Source: Saprospiraceae bacterium
GTDB lineage: Bacteria > Bacteroidota > Bacteroidia > Chitinophagales > Saprospiraceae
DNA: 64,000 bases
Direction: 5' to 3'
Assembly (NCBI GenBank): GCA_016787345.1
Contig: JAEUUU010000159.1
Span: 1-64,000, forward strand
The position numbers and the translations under genes were made by a program. Under the pieces are notes generated by a model. That model saw nothing but the letters and a program-made list of their open reading frames with translations, was not told where the DNA came from and made no database searches. Shown in pieces: positions 1 through 7,091 of the stretch (the first letter of the stretch is position 1; the number at the start of each line of letters is the position of its first letter).

Positions 1-33
1 GACGTCTTCGGAGAATTCGATATCGGGCAGCAT
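1..33 (-). CDS. Start of an unidentified gene (partial)
   Basis: An ATG on the minus strand at 33-31 opens a frame reading MLPDIEFSEDV that runs off the window edge. It begins 15 bases after the stop of the upstream metallopeptidase gene on the same strand, so it could be the next gene of that operon. Only 11 codons are visible, so function cannot be judged and the frame itself may be chance. Confidence 0.3.
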   Translation of the reverse strand, partial: MLPDIEFSEDV

Positions 34-48
34 AAGCGGACAGGAGGG

Positions 49-783
49 TTAAAAATCACAACGCGCGCCGTGCACTTTCAGCCATTTTTCACAGGCCTTG
101 TACTGCGGAGAAAAGCGCTCCACCAGGGCCCAGAAGCGGTCGGAGTGGTTGGCTTCCACCAGGTGCGCCAGTTCGTGTACAATGACGTAGTCCTGCACTT
201 CGCGGGGCGCAAACAGCAAACGGGTGGAGAGGTTGATATTGCCCGTGCGGGAGCAGCTGCCCCAACGCGAGTGGCTGTATTTCAGGGCGATCGACCGAAT
301 GGGGCGGTCGACGGTCAGGCGATTGATCTCGTGTATGCGGCGACTGAGTTCGGGATAAAAATCGTGGGCCACAATGCGCGACAACAGGGTTTGGATCGTC
401 TTCCGGTCGGCATGCAGGCTCAGGTGCAGGCAAATGGTGTCGCCCACCAGGCGGGCAGTGCTGGTTGCGCGCGCCGATTGTTCGATCTCGATCCGGTACT
501 GGCGTTCGCCTACGGTGAGCAGGTCGCCCGTTTGGTAACTTTTTTCAACGAAGGACTCCCGCAACGCGGGTTTTTTGTCAAAAACCTGTTGTACCCAGGC
601 GCGCAAACGGTCGGCATGATGCGCCCATTCGCCCTCGCTCATGCCGCGCGGAATACGCACCGTCACGCCCGTGTGGCGCAAACTGAACGTCACCGTTTGC
701 CGGCGCTCCACGTGGAGATTGACCGGCAGGTTGACGCCATCGACGGCGAGCTGAGAGACGTATTTGGCGCTTTTTTTCGGCAT
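49..783 (-). CDS. YgjP-like (DUF45/SprT-type) zinc metallopeptidase
   Basis: A protein of 244 residues. Near the C-terminus (about 203-207) it has HELAH followed by a downstream histidine in HLVEANHSDRFW, the zinc-site pattern of YgjP/DUF45 family metal-dependent hydrolases. The segment SHSRWGSCSRTGNINL is also a family hallmark. No signal peptide is seen, so it is probably cytoplasmic. The family is widespread and its substrates are poorly known; some members sit with restriction systems. The start MPKKSAKY was chosen because the upstream extension in this frame is only the antisense shadow of serC. It begins 8 bases downstream of serC and is probably co-transcribed with it. Confidence 0.85.
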   Translation of the reverse strand: MPKKSAKYVSQLAVDGVNLPVNLHVERRQTVTFSLRHTGVTVRIPRGMSEGEWAHHADRLRAWVQQVFDKKPALRESFVEKSYQTGDLLTVGERQYRIEIEQSARATSTARLVGDTICLHLSLHADRKTIQTLLSRIVAHDFYPELSRRIHEINRLTVDRPIRSIALKYSHSRWGSCSRTGNINLSTRLLFAPREVQDYVIVHELAHLVEANHSDRFWALVERFSPQYKACEKWLKVHGARCDF

Positions 784-791
784 GCGCTGTT

Positions 792-1868
792 TTATCCTTT
801 CCGCCGGGCAAAGTCCTGCATCAGATCGACCAGGGCCTGCACGCCGGCTTTGGGCATGGCATTGTAGATAGACGCGCGGAAACCGCCCACCGAACGGTGG
901 CCTTTGAGGCCGACCATGCCGTTGGCTTCCGTTTCGGCGAGGAATTCTTTTTCCAACGCGGCATAACGGTCTTCCATGACAAAGCAGACGTTCATCAGCG
1001 AACGATCTTCCTTGGCCACCGTGCCCCGGAACAAGGGATTGGCGTCGATTTCCTGGTACAACAGGGCCGCTTTGGCTTTGTTTTTCCGCTGAATGGCTTT
1101 GAGGCCGCCGCCTTTTTTCAGCCAGCGCAGGGTGAGCATGGAGACGTAAATGGGGTACACCGGCGGCGTGTTGTACAGCGAGTTTTCCTTGATAAACGTG
1201 CGGTAGTCGAGCATGGTGGGCATGTATCGGTTCACCTTGCCGAGCAGGTCTTCGCGGACGATGACGACGGTGGTGCCGGCCGGGCCCACGTTTTTCTGCG
1301 CTCCGGCGTAGATCAGGCCGAAGGGCCGCACATCGAACGGGCGACTCAGGAAATCGGACGACATGTCGCATACCAAGGGCACGGGCGACTTGGGGAAACG
1401 GTGCAACTGCGTACCGAAAATGGTGTTGTTGCTCGTCAGGTGCAGGTATTGGGCATCCTTCGGGATCTTGTATCCTTTGGGGATGAAGGTATAATTCTGC
1501 TCTTTTGAAGAAGCCAGTACATCGACCTGGCCAAACCCCTTCGCTTCCTTGATCGCTTTGTTGGCCCAGGTGCCGGTATCGACGTAAGCGGCCGTCTGGC
1601 CTTCGCCGAGCAGGTTCATGGGGACCATAAAAAACTGCGTGCTGGCGCCGCCGCTCAGCCAGAGCACGTGGTAGTCCTCCGGCAGTTCGAGCAGTTCGCG
1701 CATCAGCGCATTGGCTTCTTCGATAATGGCGGTGAATTCCTTGCCGCGGTGGGAGAGTTCCAGGAGGCTCAGCCCGGAGCCTTCGTAGTTGGCGACGGCT
1801 TTGGCGGCTTCTTTGATGACCGGAGCGGGAAGGATGGCCGGGCCGGCGGAGAAATTGTGTTTTTTCAT
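792..1868 (-). CDS. serC: Phosphoserine aminotransferase SerC
   Basis: Pyridoxal-phosphate enzyme of 358 residues, the normal length for SerC. It transfers an amino group from glutamate to 3-phosphohydroxypyruvate in serine biosynthesis and to the analogous intermediate in de novo PLP synthesis. The N-terminus [11 protein letters not shown] is diagnostic. [15 protein letters not shown] binds the substrate and cofactor phosphates, and [12 protein letters not shown] carries the PLP lysine (about K192). The start MKKHNF was preferred over an upstream in-frame ATG because it aligns with the family N-terminus and lies about 35 bases after a good TACCTTTG promoter element. It is the first gene of a likely operon with the YgjP-like peptidase. 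Confidence 0.96.
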   Translation of the reverse strand: MKKHNFSAGPAILPAPVIKEAAKAVANYEGSGLSLLELSHRGKEFTAIIEEANALMRELLELPEDYHVLWLSGGASTQFFMVPMNLLGEGQTAAYVDTGTWANKAIKEAKGFGQVDVLASSKEQNYTFIPKGYKIPKDAQYLHLTSNNTIFGTQLHRFPKSPVPLVCDMSSDFLSRPFDVRPFGLIYAGAQKNVGPAGTTVVIVREDLLGKVNRYMPTMLDYRTFIKENSLYNTPPVYPIYVSMLTLRWLKKGGGLKAIQRKNKAKAALLYQEIDANPLFRGTVAKEDRSLMNVCFVMEDRYAALEKEFLAETEANGMVGLKGHRSVGGFRASIYNAMPKAGVQALVDLMQDFARRKG

Positions 1869-1902
1869 TGTCTGGTTCAAATAAGCAGCTGTTTGGGGCC
1901 GG

Positions 1903-1910
1903 CAAAGGTA
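1903..1910 (-). promoter_or_regulatory. Bacteroidota -7 promoter element for serC
   Basis: On the minus strand this reads TACCTTTG, an exact match to the Bacteroidota sigma factor -7 consensus TANNTTTG. It lies 34 bases upstream of the serC ATG. A clear -33 TTG is not evident. Confidence 0.55.
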
Positions 1911-1990
1911 GGGAAACTTGGCGGTTCGCGCGGCTGAATTACAGATCATTTGCACTTATGGGAGCATGATATTATTTTAAATAAAACAAC

Positions 1991-2026
1991 AAAGCGCGCC
2001 AGGAATTTTGTTCCCTGGCGCGCTTT
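1991..2026 (-). terminator. Strong hairpin terminator after the SprB-repeat gene
   Basis: A perfect 13-bp stem (1991-2003 with 2014-2026) encloses a 10-base loop. Read on the minus strand it follows the stop of the giant T9SS gene by about 35 bases. A-rich sequence on the plus strand (1976-1990) provides U-rich sequence in that transcript. Confidence 0.75.
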
Positions 2027-2061
2027 TGGGCTTTTTGTAAAATAATATTCGGTCAATGGAC

Positions 2062-5000
2062 CTATTCCACCTTCACCACTTTCCACACGCGGGTTTGTTC
2101 GCGGTCGCTCAAAGTCAGGAAATAGGCGCCTTCCGGCAAACTGCCGGTAGCGAGTCGGTATTCCGTCCCCCCGGCTTGTTCCTGCAGCAGCAAACGCCCT
2201 TGCGTATCGAACAGGCGAAGCTGCGCATCAGGATAAAAAGTGCCCTTGAATTGTAATTGCAGGACTTCGGAGAAGGGATTCGGCGTCAGCGTCACGTCGG
2301 CAAAAGGCAGGTCGCCGGCGCCCAGACAAATTTGGGCGATCACGGAAAAAGCGGAGGAGCCCTCGCAACCATTGGGATCGTCGTAGGAGCAGAGGATTTG
2401 CTGAACGCCCGGCTCCGTCCACACGATACTGACGGCCGCCGTGCCCTGCCCTTCGGAGATAATGCCGCTGCTGCCCGCAAACCAGACGTAGTTGCTCAGA
2501 TCGGCCGGCAGGGTAAATTGATCGGGGAATCCTACACATACCGTATCGGCCCCGGCAATGGGCGCATCGTACGGCAGCGGCGAACTCACCGAACCCGTGG
2601 CAGTGGCCGTACAGCCATTGGCGTCGGTCAGCGTCAGTTCGTACTCCCCGGCTTCCAGATCGGTGATGTTTTGGCTGGTTTCGCCGTTCGACCACTCGAA
2701 ATCGAGGGGCGGCACGCCGCCGGATACTTCGGCGCTCAGAGTCCCGTCGGCAGTATTGGCGCAACTGGTGGGCGTGGCGGTCGTTTGCAGCACGATCGGG
2801 TCGGGTTCGCTGATCGTGACCGTTGCGAAGCTTGCGCAAGCCAGGGCGTCAAAAAACGCCAGCACGTGGGCGCCCGCGCCGATCTCACTGGGGAACGAGG
2901 GCGGCAACTGCGGACCGCCGTCGATGCTGTACGCGTAAGGCCCGCCGGAACCGCCGGAGATGTTGTCGATGTTCAGGGTGACGGTTTCACCGAAACACAA
3001 AGGCCCGCCGACGGAATAATTGCCCTGCACCGGCGCCGGTTCAGTGAGTGTAACAGCCTGGCTGGCCGAGCAGCCGTTGCTGTCGGTCACGGTAAAGATG
3101 TGTACCCCGGCCGCGAGGTTGACGATTTCGGGCGTTGTAGCGCCGTTCGACCAGAGGAATGTATAAAACGGCGTTCCGCCGCTGGCCGTCGCCTGGATTA
3201 TGCCGTTTTCATCGCCATGACACACCGGATTGGTCGCTGCAAAAGCCAGACTCAACTCGTCCGGCTCGTTCACCGGGGCGCCGAAGGATTTGACACAGCC
3301 GTTGGCATCGGTCACGGAACCGAAATAAAAACCGGCCGGCAGGCCGCTCAGGTCTTCGGTGGTCGCGCCATTATCCCACAAATAACTATACCCTCCCGTG
3401 CCCCCGCTGACGCTCAGATTGATATTGCCCGAGGCCTCTCCGAAACACAAAACATTGCCGGTAATGGTCGACGTGACGATTTGCGCAGGCTGGGTCACCG
3501 TCGCCGAAGCCAGCAGCACGCAGTTGTTCACATCCGTTACGGTGACGCTGTAATTGCCGGCCGGCACACTGCTCAGATTGGCTGTTGTTGCCGCGTTCGA
3601 CCACAGATAGGCAAAAGGCTGGGTGCCGCCCGATACGCTGAGCGCCACGCTGCCCGTGGCCTGCCCGAAGCACAACACAGACGTGGGCGTCAGTGTGCCG
3701 TTGAGCGAGGAGTTCTGGGTCACAGTAGCGCTCGTCGTTTGCGTGCAGTTGTTGGCATCGGTCACGGTGACGGTGTAAGCGCCGGGTGCGGCAGGCAGGA
3801 GATTTTGGGTGGTGGCCGCATTCGACCAAAGGAACGTGTACCCCGGCGTGCCGCCGCCAACGCTCAATACCACGCCGCCGGGGGAGGGCGGGTCGCACAC
3901 CGCGTTGGTCACGGAAGTCAGCAAAGTCAACTCTGCAGGCGCCGTGACGGTGTACGTCTGTACCGCCGTGCAATTGTTTTGATCTGTGACAGTCAGCGAA
4001 TAGTTGCCCGCGGCAAGCCCCGCGCGGTCTTCCGAATTGTTGGCGCCCGGCAAGTCGGCCCAATTGTAACTGTAACCGCTCGTACCGCCCGCAACGGTGA
4101 TGTTGATCGCGCCGTTGTTGCCGCCCGCGCACCCCACCGAAGCGATATTGCTCTGCACGTTGAGGGCCGTCGGCTGGCCGATCACGACCTGGGTCGTTTT
4201 GGTGCATCCGGATGCATCGGTGACCGTGGCGCCGTACGTCCCGGCTGGCAGGTTGGAAACTACCGGCCCCTGGGCGTTGTTGCTCCAGACGACATTGTAG
4301 GGCGAAGCGCCCCCGGTGATGGTCAGGCTCGCGGCGCCGTTGCTGCCGCCGAAGCAGCTGGCGGGCGTGCTGCCGGCTGTCACGTTCAGTGCCGAGGGTT
4401 GCCCGACGCTCACCGTGGCCGTTGCCGAGCAACCCGCCTGGTCGGTCACGGTGACGGTATAGGTCGCCGCCGTCAGGTCTTCCAGGTCTTCGGTGGTGGC
4501 GCTGTTCGACCACAGGTAAGTGTAGGCCGGGCTGCCGCCGGTGACAACCAGATTGATCTGTCCGTCGCTGCCGCCGTTGCAACTGGCCGCCGAGGGAGCC
4601 GCGCTGAGCTGCGGCACACCGCTGAACACCGCCTGCGCGGCGGCGGCGATGCTTTGGTTAAAATAGGAGCCCGTGGGCACGACTTCTTTTTTCAGACTTT
4701 TTACCTGATAATAATTGGCGCCGCTCAAAGGCGCATTGTCGGTAAAAACAAGTCCGCTGACCGGGCTGGGCGTCAGGAGTTGAAACACGCTGTCGGGAGA
4801 GGCGGCGCGGTACACGTAGTAGCCCAAGGCAGCGTCGGGCGAAGCCGCCCAGGCCAGATCGACGCCCGAACAATTGGGCGCGGCCGTCAGGTTGGCGGGG
4901 GGAATCACCGAATGGGCGCGCAGGGTCGGGTCGCCCAGGAGCCCTACGTGGACCAGGTCGGCGCCGAAATTGGTCGGGTAGACCGGGAAGTTGAGGAAAC

Positions 5001-6324
5001 TGTTGAGCCAGGTCCAGTACGTGCTCAGCCAAATGGGTTGCCCCAGCGCCATGTGGTGCATGTGCCAGTTGGGGCGGCCTGCCCAGGCGCAGGTCAGGAT
5101 GCTGCCTTTGGACGCCAGGGCGCTGGGCATCAGCGGATTGAGTTCGTAGTCCCAGTCGCCGTGATAGCTGCCGAAAATCATGGAGAAAACGATGTTCACA
5201 CTGTCCGTTTTAAAATTGTCGGAAGTGCCCACGCCGGCGGCCGAGGTGTAGCTGCCCGCCCCCGTGCCGTAACCGATGAGGAAGCTCTGGTTGTCGGTGT
5301 CGTTGAAAAAATCGGCGGCCACGACCGAACTGCTGCCGGTGATGGCATAGCCGTTGCGCCAGCCGTTCTGGGCAAATGCCTCGCCGCTGAAATACCCGAA
5401 ATTATCGTCGACCAGGGTCTGGTTCTGCGGTTTGTATGCGCCGGTCCGGAACGCGTGGTTTTTATTCAAATACCGCCGGTACAATTCGGTCTGCGACACA
5501 CTCCAGCCGTTGAGATTGGAGAAATCGACGCGGCTTACGACCACTTCGGGCAAGCTGGGCGTTTGGCTTTGGTCGAATTTGCCGTCGCCCGGCACGTTTC
5601 GGTTGGCGGTGCGGGAGGCCGTACTGTTGTCCACCAGCGTATCGGTCCAAAGTTCTTCGTCCATATCGCCGTAGTAATAGTCGGTCGGCCAGGCGCCCAC
5701 GTGATCGCCGTGGCCGTCGGGCGCGATTTCACCAGAATAAGGCACCGGGATATTGCCGAACAACAAGGCGCACAGGGTATTCGGATCGGCCTCCCAGTCG
5801 GCCCGGATCAGCGCCTTGACCGAGGGGACGCTGCTGCTCACCGCGTTGATGTCGTGCCGGACGACCTGCCAGCCGTCGCCCCGCAGATCGGCTTCCAGGC
5901 GGGCGAGTTCGGTGGCCAGTGGTGCCGACAGGGCCTCGTCGATCACGAGTACGATTTTGCCCCGGGAGCCGGTAAAAGCCGGGATGTCCTGACCCACAAA
6001 AGCCAATCCGACCCGCTGCGGCGGCGTGCCGCTGCTGTTTTGCAAAACGAGGTATTCGCGCGACTGCCCGACGCCCAGCCCGACGTCGGTGTACGAGGTA
6101 GTGTTGACGGGCAGTTGTGCCAGGGGCGTCCAGGTGGTTTCAAAAAGTTGTTTGCGCGCCACAACCAGCTGGGTGGTACCCGGCGGGGGCGCGGGCCAGC
6201 TCAGCGTGACCGAGGCGCCGGCGAAATTGTTGACGGTGATGGGAATTGTTACGTCGGCCGAAGTCTGGCCGAGGGCCGTTGCCAGCAGGCAACAGCTGAA
6301 AACCGCGGTAAAAAGTGTCTTCAT
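2062..6324 (-). CDS. Giant T9SS surface protein: degenerate C25-like domain plus nine SprB repeats
   Basis: A secreted protein of 1420 residues. A signal peptide (MKTLFTAVFSCCLLATALG) is followed by a domain resembling C25 (gingipain-type) peptidases at about 120-475: VLVIDE, LLFGNIPVPY, VVVSRVDF, GYGTGAG, GLLGDPTLR. A fibronectin-III-like stretch sits near 475-570. Then come eight clear SprB-type repeats, each with C-x-G near the start, SGGT...Y.WSNGATT and a TVTDANGC end, plus one divergent unit. The C-terminus is a type A T9SS sorting domain starting at LTPNPF and ending in VWKVVKVE. The catalytic His and Cys expected in a C25 enzyme appear replaced (Y near 352; F/G in SMIFGSYHGDWD), so it may be a binding or adhesion protein. 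SprB repeats occur in the gliding adhesin SprB. The start was chosen for the signal peptide. A hairpin terminator follows. Confidence 0.85.
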   Translation of the reverse strand: MKTLFTAVFSCCLLATALGQTSADVTIPITVNNFAGASVTLSWPAPPPGTTQLVVARKQLFETTWTPLAQLPVNTTSYTDVGLGVGQSREYLVLQNSSGTPPQRVGLAFVGQDIPAFTGSRGKIVLVIDEALSAPLATELARLEADLRGDGWQVVRHDINAVSSSVPSVKALIRADWEADPNTLCALLFGNIPVPYSGEIAPDGHGDHVGAWPTDYYYGDMDEELWTDTLVDNSTASRTANRNVPGDGKFDQSQTPSLPEVVVSRVDFSNLNGWSVSQTELYRRYLNKNHAFRTGAYKPQNQTLVDDNFGYFSGEAFAQNGWRNGYAITGSSSVVAADFFNDTDNQSFLIGYGTGAGSYTSAAGVGTSDNFKTDSVNIVFSMIFGSYHGDWDYELNPLMPSALASKGSILTCAWAGRPNWHMHHMALGQPIWLSTYWTWLNSFLNFPVYPTNFGADLVHVGLLGDPTLRAHSVIPPANLTAAPNCSGVDLAWAASPDAALGYYVYRAASPDSVFQLLTPSPVSGLVFTDNAPLSGANYYQVKSLKKEVVPTGSYFNQSIAAAAQAVFSGVPQLSAAPSAASCNGGSDGQINLVVTGGSPAYTYLWSNSATTEDLEDLTAATYTVTVTDQAGCSATATVSVGQPSALNVTAGSTPASCFGGSNGAASLTITGGASPYNVVWSNNAQGPVVSNLPAGTYGATVTDASGCTKTTQVVIGQPTALNVQSNIASVGCAGGNNGAINITVAGGTSGYSYNWADLPGANNSEDRAGLAAGNYSLTVTDQNNCTAVQTYTVTAPAELTLLTSVTNAVCDPPSPGGVVLSVGGGTPGYTFLWSNAATTQNLLPAAPGAYTVTVTDANNCTQTTSATVTQNSSLNGTLTPTSVLCFGQATGSVALSVSGGTQPFAYLWSNAATTANLSSVPAGNYSVTVTDVNNCVLLASATVTQPAQIVTSTITGNVLCFGEASGNINLSVSGGTGGYSYLWDNGATTEDLSGLPAGFYFGSVTDANGCVKSFGAPVNEPDELSLAFAATNPVCHGDENGIIQATASGGTPFYTFLWSNGATTPEIVNLAAGVHIFTVTDSNGCSASQAVTLTEPAPVQGNYSVGGPLCFGETVTLNIDNISGGSGGPYAYSIDGGPQLPPSFPSEIGAGAHVLAFFDALACASFATVTISEPDPIVLQTTATPTSCANTADGTLSAEVSGGVPPLDFEWSNGETSQNITDLEAGEYELTLTDANGCTATATGSVSSPLPYDAPIAGADTVCVGFPDQFTLPADLSNYVWFAGSSGIISEGQGTAAVSIVWTEPGVQQILCSYDDPNGCEGSSAFSVIAQICLGAGDLPFADVTLTPNPFSEVLQLQFKGTFYPDAQLRLFDTQGRLLLQEQAGGTEYRLATGSLPEGAYFLTLSDREQTRVWKVVKVE

Positions 6325-6409
6325 AACAAGAAACGGGCGGGTGAGTGAATAATGGTGTTTAAAGGTAATACAATTAGCGTTGCCATGAAACTGCCGGGGC
6401 AGGATGGCA

Positions 6410-6446
6410 ACGCGGATCACCCGGATGAACACGGATTTTCACGGAT
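6410..6446. repeat. Partial copy of the CGCGGAT-type intergenic repeat
   Basis: This segment (cgcggatcac, cacggattttcacggat) resembles the arms of the inverted repeat at 6861-7014. It lies upstream of the giant surface-protein gene and is not coding as far as I can see. Confidence 0.5.
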
Positions 6447-6520
6447 AAAAGGTGAGATTCCCGATACCGGCAACTTTAATGCCGGCGGTGTGATGAAGAC
6501 CAAGCGCCTTTTGACGCCTC

Positions 6521-6619
6521 TTATACCTTCGAATCAGGCTTTTTATTGAGTTTGTACATCACGTAGCCAAAGCCTGCGACCAAATGCAGCATTACGATGG
6601 AAAAAATAACGGTTGCCAT
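6521..6619 (-). CDS. Small single-span membrane protein (32 residues)
   Basis: The minus-strand frame ATG to TAA encodes 32 residues. It begins MATVIFSIVMLHLVAGFGYV and ends with a hydrophilic MYKLNKKPDSKV tail. The first 20 residues would span a membrane, and the tail is basic as expected for a cytoplasmic end. I do not recognise the family. The lack of a Shine-Dalgarno sequence is normal for the phylum. It stands alone between the surface-protein gene and a repeat region. It is supported only by its membrane-protein-like composition, so a chance frame cannot be excluded. Confidence 0.4.
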   Translation of the reverse strand: MATVIFSIVMLHLVAGFGYVMYKLNKKPDSKV

Positions 6620-6860
6620 GTCGATTTCTGTTTGTACGCACACAGGAGCGGTGCGTATGAAAAACGACGCAAAGGTTGTGTGGGCAGGGCGGGGGTTGGA
6701 TGAGTTGGGTTAGCTGGAGGGGTAATCTTGCTCATGGGGCGCGGGGGGGGGAATTGTCGAATGTCGAGAGGGGGCAGCCGTCCAAATGCTTGAAAACAGC
6801 AACTGATTCCGGTACAAAATGAGGTAAATATCCCAGGCATTTTTTCGGATAAATGGCTGC

Positions 6861-7014
6861 CGATCCACGCACATCCGCGTCATCCGTGTCATCCGCGTGC
6901 CCATCCAAGCTTCCGAAACCCTCGAAAAAGAAACGATGAAACAGGAAGGAAAACATGGGCCCCGGAGTATGGATAGCCACGCGGATGACACGGATAACGC
7001 GGATGTGCGCGGAT
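6861..7014. repeat. Inverted intergenic repeat (CGCGGATGACACGGAT type)
   Basis: Two arms of about 45 bases (6861-6906 and 6971-7014) are near-perfect reverse complements built from tandem variants of CGCGGAT and CACGGAT, separated by about 64 bases. A partial third copy lies at 6410-6446. The stretch 6620-7091 contains no convincing gene; it holds this repeat and a short G/C tract near 6735-6760. The element sits just downstream of the STAND gene and marks one edge of that module. Confidence 0.7.
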
Positions 7015-7091
7015 TTTAAAAAGGGTTATTCCTTATTCCTTACCAGGAATGCTCAACAGGCCCTGTCGACTTATCCGGTATGTTTCTTTCC

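Noticed and set aside
784..1905. Extension of the YgjP-like frame across serC
   Set aside because: The extension is out of frame with serC, rich in Arg/Pro/His and matches nothing; the family N-terminus begins at 783.
2257..6348. A 1363-codon open frame on the plus strand
   Set aside because: It lies antisense to the SprB-repeat gene, has a basic Gly/Arg/Val-rich composition and no domain. It is a shadow caused by high GC and repeat coding.
6352..6549. 65-codon plus-strand frame upstream of the surface-protein gene
   Set aside because: It runs through the CGCGGAT repeat and the promoter region of the minus-strand gene and has no protein-like features.
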